NCBI GenBank assembly: GCA_021613535.1
Contig: CP075496.1
Location: forward strand, 9,424,001-9,488,000
Length of the DNA stretch: 64,000 nucleotides
Direction of reading: 5' to 3'
Source of the DNA: Adineta vaga
Lineage: Eukaryota; Rotifera
Each line of letters begins with the position of its first letter. Position 1 is the first letter of the stretch. A model generated the notes under the pieces. The model did no database searches. It was not told the origin of the DNA and saw nothing but the letters and a program-made list of their open reading frames with translations. This document shows, one piece after another, positions 23,329 to 35,357 of this stretch. The position numbers and the translations under genes are program-made.

Positions 23329-24648
23329 AGCAACAAAAATACAAAATGATTCAAGAAATTTTTATTCGTTTTTCGAAGTACTGTAACAGAAAATTTTTGA
23401 ATCCAACTTCCATCCTTCTTCCTCAATCAGAACAATTCTATAATTTTAATTATATGAAATAAATATTGACATTAATGCATTTCTTCCTTTCATAATACTT
23501 ACATCTACAAATACAAACTCAAATAATGATAAGAAACAACTATTTGTCTTTCTTGATCACGTATAATACTCAAATTTAGAGATGGTATCACTTGTCTTCA
23601 TGGGTAAAATGATAAATCAATCTGTATTCATATGAAAAGATACGTAGCGAATATAGATTAAAAACTTTTCATCATTTCGTAACATTTTGTTGATCATTCT
23701 ATATCTATACATTTTTACTGCGGAATATACAAATCGATGATTAGAATTTGAATTCATTTATTTTGATCGTAATAAACAAACTCAATTTTCTATAATAAAA
23801 CTAACAAAAAAATTCTTTTCTCTCATTTTTTTTTCATTATCAAAAACTAGAGCTATTATAAAAAGCAATTAAAATAGACTGTTCACCGCACAGTTACTTT
23901 TATTAAGAAAGACAATTGATTCAATTGTAAGTAAACTTTCTTTTGAAATCTTTTCAAATTTATTACTTGAATCATATAGAAAATACAGTAATATAGTGCT
24001 AGAGATTGTTCTTATGCCAAAAGAAACTAAAAACTCTCATGTTTTACTTATCGAATTCGATAGTTTGCTTTAAACTATTGAATAGGTTTAATTGAGTTCA
24101 TAATTTTTCTTATATACATGAATATACCGTACACATAGTAGTTAATATGCAAGCGAACTAATGTGTGAATAACATCTAACTGTTTAATCTTCATAATTTT
24201 ACATCTTACTAATGATTGCTTTTCTCATTATTAAGCGGAAAGGGAGCAACCCTTACTAGGTAGTATTATTGTTCGATGTTCTGTTGCAAAATCTTGATAC
24301 GTTTTGTTCAAATAGACAAAAGATCAAAATACCTATTTGACACAAAACTAGTATTCTTACAAGTATAGTCATAAACCATATTCAAATGACGAAGCAATTT
24401 TGGTCTCTTTTCTTGTCAGTGAACATTTATTTTAATATGAGAAAACTCTAATAAAATGTAAATAAATGTTATTCATCCAAAAGAGAAATACATACGTAGA
24501 AAAATAAATCTCAACATGTAAAAAAAAAAGAATTCAAAATAAAAGTACGATGCTTGTGCCAACGTTTGAACTGAGATAGTAGTAATGAATAATCGTCGAT
24601 CAAACAGGCTATAATAAGACGCAAAAAGAATAATTAAAAATATCAATT
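23329..24648. other. Intergenic, 1.3 kb
   Basis: AT-rich and without gene, repeat or RNA that I can support. Confidence 0.5.
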
Positions 24649-25032
24649 TCAAACGTAACTTACTGTAAAACTCATGATGACATGAATTTCACCACGAGTT
24701 GACAATCCTAAATGTGCTGGTAATTTTATCCATTCATCAAATTCACCACCATCAAATACGTGTTTGAGTTTAATCTTACATTTTCCAATGGTATCTCGAC
24801 CAATCAGATCAGCATCATAAACATCAAAATGAATTGTATCATCACCTTTATGTATATTAAATCTTAGTTGTTCATTCCATTCTGGATTGTTACTGTTTTT
24901 AATTGTTCGCGTACGTTGTTTGTATTTTTTCTGGGTATACACTTCAACATAAGCATCGTTTTCTCCAATAATATCACAGTTTTTCAGACTACGACCTGAT
25001 ACTACCGTTACTTCCAACACACCTTGAACCAT
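24649..25032 (-). CDS. Single C2-domain protein
   Basis: Open frame of 127 residues from ATG 25032 (MVQGVLEVTVVSGRSLKNCD). It is one C2 domain and little else: first strand LEVTVVSGRSL, loop 1 with NDAYVEVYT, KNSNNPEWNEQLRFNI, and loop 3 with FDVYDADLIGRDTIGKCKI. Asp residues needed for Ca2+ are present in loop 1 (ENDAY) and loop 3 (YDADLIGRD), so Ca2+-dependent lipid binding is plausible. Small solo C2 proteins are common in plants, fungi and protists. No signal peptide or membrane segment. Upstream ATG in frame at 25071 would add 13 basic residues without homology and is less likely. Confidence 0.85.
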   Translation of the reverse strand: MVQGVLEVTVVSGRSLKNCDIIGENDAYVEVYTQKKYKQRTRTIKNSNNPEWNEQLRFNIHKGDDTIHFDVYDADLIGRDTIGKCKIKLKHVFDGGEFDEWIKLPAHLGLSTRGEIHVIMSFTVSYV

Positions 25033-26214
25033 TTTATTTTGATTGATCAATACACGTAAGCGGCGAAACAAAATATTACTATGGTTTGTATATATTCAAT
25101 GTTTAATACAATTCTCGCTTTTATACCTATTGAAGAGAGAGACAGAGAGAGAACGAATCCATTGAATTCTGTTTTATCCACCTCGTCTGTTATAATATGA
25201 TTCATATATTATGACTCAGTCGCTTATTCGAGACTTTTCGACCTCTTATAGAAACTATTCCACTGTTATGAATGACGAATGAAAATTATATTAAAAATTG
25301 ATTAACATACATTACTATAATAAACACCGAAAGATTCGTTATTCGAGAAGTCTTGTCATATACTATGGAATCTCTTCGAATGTCGCAGATCACATTCTGA
25401 TCGTTTATAAAATATCATTTTTTCTTTTTCTCCACTACTATATTATATATACCATTCAGATTTGAAGTGTTGAATTGTTACTCACATCACTTAAAAATGA
25501 TTTATAGAAATATTACTCATTTCTCAAATCAAGTGTAAAAGCAATAGCTTCAACTGATTTACATAGAGACGGTTGTAACTTCAATTCTATGACTCATTTC
25601 ATATAGAAATAAAAGAAAATAAGAAAATACTGCGAAAATGTAATGTAATTTTGTTTTACGTCACGTAATGGACCTCATTTATTACGATTATAAAATAACC
25701 TTATTTATTCTACTCTGTGAGAAAGACTGTCACAGATTCAACTGGAGCACCAATAGATATATTTGGAAAAAAAAACAATATTTTAATTATAACGCTCTAA
25801 ACTATCGACAGTAATATTAACAAAGATGAATTTATTTTAAAATACTTTCAAATTCTTCTTGTACTGAGCGGATATTATTTGAACTTGTGTTACTATATTT
25901 CTTCGAGTATTCAGTATGAAAATCTCTTGTTCTCTAAATATAGACGAGAGATTTCTCATCTTATCGGTACACTAGTGAAAAAACAATAAAGATATACATA
26001 CGAAATATAACAGAAATAGAAAAAAAATACACAAGTGTGTTTAAATGTCCTTATATTATAAAAATCATAACTAATAAAGATAGGAAGTGACATTTTAGTT
26101 TAAGAAAACTATAAAAAGATATATATTAGAGTGTTTATTGATTTCCGTTTGCATATGCAGTTGAGGAAAGACCCGAAGATATAAAGAAGATAAAATAAAT
26201 ATTAGTTAGTAAAA
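25033..26214. other. Intergenic, 1.2 kb
   Basis: No supported gene; a short GA-rich run near 25132-25150 only. Confidence 0.5.
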
Positions 26215-26421
26215 CTAAACGACTGATTGTTCAAAAATTGTATCACTATTATCTTTTTCTTTGCATACTGCTGGCTTGTTGACACCAATGTATTTGCGAT
26301 CATCTGATGATTGATCAGAATAATGTTGATCTTTTTTTTGAACTAGAGGTAAAGCTTCTTTACGGTTCTGTTTACTACAGCAAAGTAGCCATGCTTCCAC
26401 AATATATTCAGTTATAAACAT
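26215..26421 (-). CDS. Short hypothetical protein
   Basis: Open frame of 68 residues from ATG 26421. It begins with a short hydrophobic stretch (MFITEYIVEAWLLCCSK) and goes on with a hydrophilic, compositionally normal tail (SDQSSDDRKYIGVNKPAVC) that looks translated. It may be the last exon of a longer gene decayed upstream (see the relic at 26560-26835). No family recognised; low confidence. Confidence 0.3.
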   Translation of the reverse strand: MFITEYIVEAWLLCCSKQNRKEALPLVQKKDQHYSDQSSDDRKYIGVNKPAVCKEKDNSDTIFEQSVV

Positions 26422-26559
26422 AGCTTCAGTGAATGTGATGATTGGCTATCTGATAGAGATGACAATTCGATAAGAAAATGCACACAGATAGTTAGGCAAT
26501 TCATATATGACAGACAAGGAATCAACTAATGTATAAAAAGAAGTCTTAACCAAATGAGT

Positions 26560-26835
26560 TGCAGTTATTAGATGTCGAATAATATGATGGTCATAGATAT
26601 AAGTAAGCCACGCTCGATGAGTGATTACTTTCAGATACAGTATTATTTATGACAAAGAGACTCGAGGGTTCTGTAAAATTTTCCAAAATTATTCAAGTGA
26701 GAACTGATTGATTATACCATATAATAATATGATTGTTTTCTCATTCACTTACATAAATTCCAGTTTGATTCCACTCAACGCATGGTCTAAATTGCGATTG
26801 ATTAAAAGGTGTAACTAATATATGGAGAGAAGAAA
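26560..26835 (-). pseudogene. Relic of an NHL-repeat-type gene
   Basis: On the minus strand 26755-26825 reads TPFNQSQFRPCVEWNQTGIY and ends at a good donor (GTAAGT), and 26620-26690, after an AG, reads PSSLFVINNTVSESNHSS. The order Cys-x-x-Trp-N-x-T-G followed by a GIFV-x-x-NNTVY-like block is what I associate with NHL-repeat proteins common in bdelloids. The two pieces do not join in one phase and a stop follows, so it is a remnant. Confidence 0.3.
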
Positions 26836-27701
26836 TGTTTTCGGTATGATTGTCGATTATTCAATAAGAGCGAAAGTTTCACGGGCTTCTACACCGAAGA
26901 TATACAATTATTTTACATACTTTTATATTTTATAATAATTATTATTGAAGAAGACAACTTTACTGATCTGAAATCTGTTGACTTTAATCTACTGTAGTTT
27001 TACAAAGCAACTATATAAAAGAAATTGCCTATTTATAAAAATATTGTCATCAACCAAATCTTCAACTTCATTTTAAAATTTGTAGAAACTCGTTTATTTC
27101 TATGTTTACTAGTAGTTATATAAAATGCTTAACGACGGTTTAACTAAAAAGACTTGAATGACATATTTAAAACTGTCATGAATCAATTCTCGGTAATAAA
27201 ATCTTCACAATAAAGTTTACAAATGAACAACACGTTTCGAATATTTGAGACGATAATTTAATAGTATCCCAATAATCATAAAAGTACATTTGTTCAGTAT
27301 GATAATATCTATCATTTTATTAGTTATCATGTTCTTTTTTTTATTCACAAAGAAAAACAGATTGAAAAAGAAACAAAATTATGCAAATCTTTCGATGTAG
27401 TGTGTCTTTCATTCTATTTGAAAGAAACCTACGAAACAATAACGTTCCTTCATATTGATCTAAAGTAATTGTAAGAAGTCGATAGAGAGAGAGACAGATT
27501 CTTTTCTTTTTTTCAATTTCTCGATATAATTTATAATAGAAGAAGGTTTACACTTGTCTATCAGAAATTTGCGAGCTTATCAAAGAATATGTACAAGAAG
27601 AAAAGTTTCAAAGTATATACCGTACTTAGAAGAAAATTCAAGGTATCGAAGTAATTATTGATTGATTCAGATTAGTCTTATTCATTTCTTTTGTTCTATT
27701 C
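26836..27701. other. Intergenic
   Basis: Nothing recognised apart from short GA and TTC runs near 27485-27510. Confidence 0.45.
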
Positions 27702-28850
27702 ATGAAGCATATTCGATTGAAAGTCGTTACTATTCTGGCGATCTTTTGTATCTTGGTTCTTTACCCATTTGTCTTTTATTTTCTACACTGGTCATTACCG
27801 TCTAATAACAAGATTGTTTCAGACTTTATTACAAAACCCAACATACCATCGATCTTTCGAAACCAAGTTCAATCGATAAATGATCCCATGAAAAACGACA
27901 TTTATAAACAATGTAAGTCCGTTCTAGAAAGAAGTGAATCATTAGGAATATTACAATTCAATGTTAGTACCAGTGAGTTTTATTTTACCAATCGTACTAC
28001 GAATACTCTATCAGATATTTATTTATTATTACGCTATTCTTTCATACAAGATAATGATCCTAAATTCTATCTACAAATCATTTCTTCATATTTACTTTCC
28101 AAAAATTTACAAAAACTATCCATTCAACAACAAATACGAACTAATATTTTGATTTTTCTCAATGAACGTTTTACAAATGAAATGTATCAACGTTTAGAAA
28201 TATGGTTTAAAACAATATATGAACCGTATACAAGGATAACACGGATTATTCCAATAAAAGATGATAATAGAGTATCTACGAACTTTATTATAAACTACAC
28301 AAAATACAATCAAGATATTCATTTAGATACGATTTTATTCTTTTTTGAAGATAATTATATATTTGAATCTGAGATGCTTTATGATACAATCGAATTTTTC
28401 GCTACTCATGAACCCTGTTTTGTTTATCAACCGATTCATTCAGATCATTGTACATTTGAAACAATTCTTGATAATGAACATATAAATGTTGTCTTAGGAA
28501 AAACTCGTTTATGGCGTTCGATTTCTCCGATGTCTTTTACATATGCTTGTCGTTTGAAAGCATTCTTAACTTTTGAAGATTTACTCATACAATTGGAGGA
28601 TAAGAACGAAAAAATCAATCAATTGATACAGACTCAAGTTGGTCAAACAGTATTTTACTGTGCTACCCCTTCTTATGGTACTCAACTAGAAACACTTCTT
28701 TTACCAAATCAAATCAAAATAACAGCTAATGATGATATGTCAGTATATTTCAAAGATTGGTGGTCTCTTGCACGTCAAGCACTAGGTGAAGCACAAACAA
28801 AAGAATCATTTCCAACTATTAAAATTGATGTACAAAGTCTATTCATATAA
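27702..28850 (+). CDS. Type II membrane protein, possibly a Golgi glycosyltransferase
   Basis: Single-exon gene of 382 residues. A short basic cytosolic end (MKHIRLK) is followed by one transmembrane segment (residues 8-29, VVTILAIFCILVLYPFVFYF) and a luminal domain with N-glycosylation sites (FNVS, TNRTT, INYT). The layout is that of Golgi glycosyltransferases. The segment LDTILFFFEDNYIFESEML could be the acidic donor/metal motif (EDN-Y) of a GT-A fold, followed by CFVYQPIHSDHC and a C-terminal FKDWWSLARQ. I do not recognise a named family, so the enzyme call is inference; the membrane topology is directly visible. Confidence 0.6.
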   Translation: MKHIRLKVVTILAIFCILVLYPFVFYFLHWSLPSNNKIVSDFITKPNIPSIFRNQVQSINDPMKNDIYKQCKSVLERSESLGILQFNVSTSEFYFTNRTTNTLSDIYLLLRYSFIQDNDPKFYLQIISSYLLSKNLQKLSIQQQIRTNILIFLNERFTNEMYQRLEIWFKTIYEPYTRITRIIPIKDDNRVSTNFIINYTKYNQDIHLDTILFFFEDNYIFESEMLYDTIEFFATHEPCFVYQPIHSDHCTFETILDNEHINVVLGKTRLWRSISPMSFTYACRLKAFLTFEDLLIQLEDKNEKINQLIQTQVGQTVFYCATPSYGTQLETLLLPNQIKITANDDMSVYFKDWWSLARQALGEAQTKESFPTIKIDVQSLFI

Positions 28851-29352
28851 TTGTTATTTTAACGTTAAACTCTGTGACATATCAAATAAAACATATACTT
28901 AAATAACAACCATTTTAATTTTATAGGAAAGAAAAATGTCAATAGTATCCTCGCACTCGTATAATTGATCGATTCAACAGATTTCAATTACATTCTGTAC
29001 GATTCAATTTATTTTAATGATTATTATATAATTTTCAATTTCTCGTTATCGTATATTCTATCGAGATAAAAGTCTTGATCAGAAAAGGAAAAGAAAAAAA
29101 AAGAGTAAAAAAGTTCGTTGACAATACTTTCAGCTTTTTTTTCTTCCAAACATCAACATTGTACATACACTCAAGGAGAGAGAGAGAGAAAGCGAAGGTC
29201 TGTATACCTAACTATACACACGTGTCGTTTTTTTTCTTCTTTTGAAGAATTATAAAATGATGTAAATATATCACGTGTTAAAACGCAAAAGAATTATTCA
29301 ACTATACATACAGTATTTCTCTTCAGACGACGAGATCGTAACGTAAAATATA
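28851..29352. other. Intergenic between two + strand genes
   Basis: No gene. A (GA)n run at about 29176-29190. Confidence 0.45.
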
Positions 29353-31860
29353 ATGACAACAAAAAAGAAAACAAATAGTATTCCTCGTATTAATATTGTG
29401 TTACTTATTGTTGGCACTCGTGGTGATGTTCAACCTTTTATAGCGTAAGTTCATCAGTATCTTTTGTTTAAAATCAATCATGTGCATATTCTTGTAGTTT
29501 AGGACAAGCACTCCTTGCTGTTGGTCATCGTGTTCGTTTAGCAACACACGATACATTTCGTAAATTTGTACGTGGAAATGGTTTAGAATTTTTTCCATTA
29601 GCAGGTGATCCAGCTGATCTGATGTCATTTATGGTAAAAAATTCTGGTATTATACCATCTGTGAGTAGTATTGCTGCTGGAGATTTAACAAAAAATCGTA
29701 ATATTCTAACGGAAATTTTGGCATCAACTTGGAGTGCATGTACATTGGATGATGATGAAACAGGAGAAGCATTTAGAGCAGAAGCAATTATTGCTAATCC
29801 ACCATCATTTGGTCATGTTCATTGTGCACAAAAATTACAAATTCCATTACATATTATGTTTACGATGCCATGGTCACCAACGACTGCTTTTCCACATCCG
29901 TTAATTAATGTTGATTATTCTAAAGCATCAATTGAAAAAGTCAATATGCTATCGTATAGTGCCATTGAAATGTTTGTAAGTATGTTAAGGATAAGATTAA
30001 TGAAGAAAAATATTTCTTTATTTTGATAGACTTGGTCAAGTATGCGTGATATTGTGAATAATTTTCGTCGAGAAATTTTGAGTCTTCCATCATTACATAC
30101 TCGACAAGCAACATTTATGATGATAGATGAACGTGTACCATATACATATTGTTGGTCACCAACACTCGTACCAAAACCTAATGATTGGGCTGATCATATT
30201 AATGTTTCAGGTTTTTTTATTCTAAAACATGATGCAACGGCAGATACAAATTATCCAGATGATTTATTGGAATTTCTTGGTTTAAAAAAACAGCAAAAAC
30301 ATGAGAAATTATCCTCACCTATTTATATTGGTTTTGGTTCTATTACTGGACATGATTCTGAACGTCTTCTTAAAGTTGTACTAGAAGCACTTGAACAAAC
30401 GGGTCATCGTGCCTTACTTTCTGGTTTAGCTAAAGATGAAAATCAACTACCTGAAACAGTCTTTAAAATCGGTAGTGTTCCACATGATTGGCTGTTTCAA
30501 CATGGTTAGTTGCATCATTTCTAACATGAATTCTGACTACTACTCTGTATATAGTATCTGCTGTATGTCATCATGGTGGAGCAGGTACTACCGCAGCTGG
30601 TCTTCTTGCTGGTAAACCAACTATTATTGTACCGTTTTTTGGAGATCAATTTTTTTGGGGTAATGTCGTTGAAAAAAATGGCGCTGGACCTCATCCAATA
30701 CCTGGAAAAGTTCTCACAACAGAAAATTTAGTTGAAGCATTTGAATTTGTTCATCAACCCAAAACCAAAGCAGCGGCTGAACGCATTCGAGATGCTATGT
30801 TAAAAGAAAACGGTTGTGATGAAGCAGTACGTGCATTTCATGCTCATCTTCCATTATCATCAATGCGTAGTGACCTTGAATCAACATATACCGCTTGTTA
30901 TCAATTAAAAGATCAACAATTACAAATATCTCGTTCTGTCGCTCAAGTACTTCTCATAGGAGGACGAATAGATGAATCACAACTATTAATTCATCCAACA
31001 CGAGAATGGTTGTCAACGTATGATAATCGTATTCATATACCATTTCATGGTCTCCTGAAACATACACAAAAAGCGGTTGTTACTCTTGTCATTGATGTTA
31101 CTAATGGTATGAAACAAGCTGTTCATTGTGATACCTGGCAAAATGGTACACGCAGTGTTGTTGAAGGTATGGTTAAAGGTTTAAGTAAAAGTATTGGTCA
31201 TCTATGTATTGGTTGTATCTCACTTTATGGAGAACTGACAGATGTCCTAGATGCTGCACCAACCTATTATGATCTTTACAAGTAAATAGGTCATTGTCTT
31301 TATAGGACAATTGAAGAAATCTAATATATATATATCTATATATGTATGTGTGTAACTACTTTTTCTTTTATAGTGAATCTCAACTTCGTGCTCGACCATA
31401 TATTGTTGATATCGACTCAGGTATAAATGCTGCTATTCTTGCTATCTATTACGGTTGGACAGATGGTATTAATGGTTTTTTCGATACGCCACGTATTGGT
31501 TATGAACGTCATGGAACATTAGGTGGTGTTGCAGGAACACTTATAGCTGTTGCAAATAGTTTCATAAAACCTTTAGTTGGAACATTATCTTCATTTACTT
31601 GGTTATGTCGAGGTTTGTATGCTAATATCAATAATCCTATGCTTAGTAACAATGAAGATGAAACAGATGTAGCAAACACCATTGGTCTAGATTTATCTTC
31701 ATTGAATTTCACTCAAGATAATATTAATCAACAAAATGATAATGATGTTTCTCATGCCGCTATATTAGCAGCATCTAAAACTGGTTTTAAGTCACATATT
31801 TGTCAACAGATTTTATCCAAATTTGATCAAATTAAGCAGCAATGCTCTACGATTAGTTGA
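29353..31860 (+). CDS. GT28/GT1 sterol-3-beta-glucosyltransferase-like protein
   Basis: Five exons (29353-29444, 29498-29975, 30030-30504, 30555-31281, 31374-31860), all GT..AG and in phase, give 752 residues. The N-terminal acceptor domain has the family signature IVGTRGDVQPFIALGQALL (residues about 19-37) and FVRGNGLEFFPLAGDP; the C-terminal donor domain has VCHHGGAGTTAAGLLAGKP followed by PFFGDQFFWGNVV, which binds the UDP-sugar. This is the arrangement of sterol/lipid glucosyltransferases of plants, fungi and bacteria. A further 260 residues after the donor domain (SVVEGMVKGLSKSIGHL ... RHGTLGGVAGTLIAVAN) are Gly-rich and amphipathic, as in fungal members, and may contact membranes. Metazoan UGTs look different, so an acquired gene is likely (inference). 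Confidence 0.85.
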
Positions 31861-32224
31861 CGTGAACATCAATCCTGATCAGTAATGATTATTGATTCAA
31901 CTACTGAAAACTAATATTTTCGTATTGATCTATTTTTGCAATGTCTATTTTTTTATAAATCAAATCATTGTTCATTAGTGAGCTATGATAGATAAAAGAA
32001 TAGAACTATTGCCCAATTAGATTTACAGTCAAAACTATATAATAACTGCTCATGATCATGTACTGTTACAAACTACTCTAATTCCTGTTCATATATATCA
32101 TCAGATGATAAAAGTTATTATATTTCATCGATTGTTTTTCTTATAAAACGAACTTTATTAATAAATATTCTATTTAAATATGCCCAAACTATGGATGTCG
32201 CATGGTTGTTATTCAATGTTCATT
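31861..32224. other. Intergenic between convergent genes
   Basis: About 360 bp between the 3' ends of the glycosyltransferase and K+ channel genes; AT-rich, nothing recognised. Confidence 0.5.
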
Positions 32225-33901
32225 TTATAGATGTATTCTTTGCATATTATTCATTGCTTTTGAGATATTGTTTAAATCTTTTCGAGTCTTTCTTATATCA
32301 TTCTTCATTTGCGTCATTTGTTGTAATGTTTCATCATATTGTGTATTAATATTGCGTTGTAGAGTCATTACTTCATGTAGACCAATACAACTATCGACTA
32401 AATATCCTTGTTGTCTTTTTGTTTGTTGTAAATAATGTATTGATCGATAAAGTTGTCGTTGTGCTTGAAGAGATTGCATGAATGTTTGTTTATTTTGTCG
32501 TTTTAAATACCATACTTTAATGGCAAATTTTACTACATTAGCTGCTTGATATTGATGATCTTTAGATAATTGCATGTTCAATACAAATGTATGAATATAT
32601 TTTTCTTCACGAGTTAACTGTAATTTTTGGCTGAGAACAGTAATTAGAAGCGCAGATGAAAGTAGACCAAATAGACCAATGATAGCTGTAATACCTATTG
32701 CTTATAATTAAAATGAATTATCGAAGAATTCATCTACTTACCCCGTCCACAAAATGTCGATGGATATATATCTCCAAAACCTATACGAAAGTATACTTTG
32801 AATTTAGTTTTTCAGAATAGTTTCAAAGAGTATATCTACCTACCGACTGTAGTAAATGTAACGATGAATAACCACATTGAATCAGATAAAGGTACATGAT
32901 CTCCTGTTGATAGATAATTACATGCACGTAAAGACCAACTTCCAATCAGAAAAGCAATAATAATGAGAGTTAGCAAACATCGAACTGGCCATTGTTCAAG
33001 ATACGTTTTTAGTAAAAAGGAAAAATCAATGGTTACTTGATTGAGACAACTAAGTGATCGTAATGATGCATTACGAAACAGATATGAATGAAACATCATC
33101 GAACGACCAAGTAAATAAAGACGAAAGAACACTTCACAAATGATTATATGTATTTTTTACGAAAGAGAAAAAAACAAACAACTTATATTTACTTGGTAAA
33201 CTTAATCCAACATCAACAGATGTATATGATGGAGATCGATAATCGGTAGAATTTGTGGAAATATTTTCAATATTGGAATATAAATTTAATAATGGCATAG
33301 GATGAATAGCACAAATGATGATTTCACTGGCAATTAAAAATATCTTTGCTTTTGTTAAACCAACACGAGAATCTTCAAGAGAATTTTGAATTGAATAAAG
33401 TTTTAAATCTAAATAATGATAATAAAATATCAAAACAAGAAGCATCATTGTTGTGATAGAAATAATTAATTTGATCGACCAAGTAGCTCGAATATCATTA
33501 TGTTTAATATGATTAAAAATTAATTCATTTTCAATAATCATAAGAATAATACCCAAAATACCCAGAAGACACATTATATTAGTAATGAGAGCACTAGAAT
33601 AAACGAAAATCATTTGAAACTGATTAAATAAAAAAGTGATTTTTTTTTACAGTCGATTATTCAAAAGTTTTCTCATACGTATTCGAAAACTTATTCCAGT
33701 AATTGTATTTTCTAGGTTTATTGATATTGGTTTTCGTTTCGAAGAACCTTGACGAAATTCATCACGATGAACCTTTGTAGAATTACTTGAGTAATGAGAA
33801 GATGAAATGGAATTTGATGTAACAGAAACAATCGATGATAAGGGTATGTTAACTGTGAGACAATGTATTGTTGATGTAGTTGATTTTTTATACGTACCCA
33901 T
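32225..33901 (-). CDS. Small-conductance Ca2+-activated (SK-type) K+ channel
   Basis: Exons 33651-33901, 33193-33593, 32844-33131, 32742-32780 and 32225-32694 join in phase to 482 residues. After a Ser/Thr-rich cytosolic N-terminus come S1 (NIMCLLGILGIILMIIE), further membrane segments, the S4-S5 block MFFRLYLLGRSMMFHSYL and S5 (LLTLIIIAFLIGSWSLRAC). The pore is WLFIVTFTTVGFGDIYPSTF, whose GFGD replaces the usual SYGD/GYGD filter of SK channels. S6 and the calmodulin-binding helix follow (SQKLQLTREEKYIHTFVLNM; QYQAANVVKFAIKVWYLK), then a coiled coil. A 39-nt exon holds most of the filter. Expected role: plasma-membrane K+ efflux gated by Ca2+-calmodulin. Confidence 0.9.
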
Positions 33902-35357
33902 AGAAATGACAGGTTGTACTTTTACAGAACTCAGTAATAATAATCGTCTACAAATGAATAATATGATTATACTGTGTTTGTATTATAGCAATATCGATCA
34001 AAAGCCTTTTATGATCTCGAAAATGAAAAATTATTATTTACCAGTATGTATTCATTGGCAAAACACTTACTATCGTTCGCTTCTAATAATCCATATTATT
34101 GTAAATGAAATAAGAAAGGAAAGAAACAACTTGACTTCATATGCTATAATATAGACTGTCAGACGATATGAATGAGTCATTTTTCTCTCGTTAATACATC
34201 ATTTGAAAGATAGTAAAAGTAGGAAAGAGTGAATTACATAGTTCTATATAAAGATAATCTGTTCGATAGACTTGAGTTCATTCTTTCTAACTTAACTGTA
34301 CTAATTCTGCTTTTGGTTTATTCAAAGCAGGAAAGTATCCTCTATTTTTGGTTATAGTTTTCATTTCGACTCGTTATTTTTTTACAATGTCTCTGTTGTT
34401 TATAATTCATTTAGAAATAAATACAAGAGACGAGTAAACGTATTTAAAGAAAAACACAACGAAGAATATATTGAATAGAATCCATGCTGAGATCCATTAG
34501 CTCGCAAAAAATATATATATATAAGTTTCAGCTTGTTCTATTCAATACGCGAGTCAATTTTGATTGAATATAATTCATTATTGTAATAATATTCTTTTCA
34601 ATACATTTCTTCAATGTTAGTTTTATAATCATCGGTTCTTTTGTTATTCTTATCATGGTTTATAGAAATCAATTCACGTAAATATTTCAACAATCTTCAT
34701 TCACTGTTCGAAACATATAGAGAATTTTGATATTTTAAATAACAAACATCAATTGCAAATCTAATCATAATTCTGTATTAAAAGAAATATAACTATGAAC
34801 ATAAAATACACTAAGAAACTTTTAATAGAACTGATATGTCTGAGAAAAGAAAAATGATATTTGATAACCGCATTTATTTACACTTATATTAAATCAAAAT
34901 TATAAAAAATTGTTTTCTTCTTCATCAGAGTATTTAACAGCGTCATAGATGTAGTCAGATCACCATAATGTCTTATATCTCAACCTTAGCTGTTTTCATT
35001 CCCTATTTTTTCATTTTCGTTTTACTCTTTTAACTTTCCTCATGAATGATCATACTTCGTACAATAATCATCAACTCGTATGGGTCAAGATTTCCGTTGG
35101 ATAACAATAACTCTATCTTTAATATGGCAGTATACTTAAGTCAATAACTAATCTATATATTTTCTTTTCATTTCATCAATCTAATCAGCTTTCGATGTTC
35201 AAAATCGACTTGCTTTTCTTTTGTCTTTGCAATAAATTATTTCACTTCTCTGTATTTTCTCCTATGCAACTAATGATCATATGATATATTAAAACAGAAT
35301 TAAAAAGAAGCAATACAATATATGCGAATAAAAACAAACAAGTTTTATTTTACTTAA
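33902..35357. other. Intergenic, 1.5 kb
   Basis: Promoter side of the K+ channel gene and 3' side of the hydrolase gene. AT-rich; a short TA run near 34510-34520. No supported gene. Confidence 0.5.
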
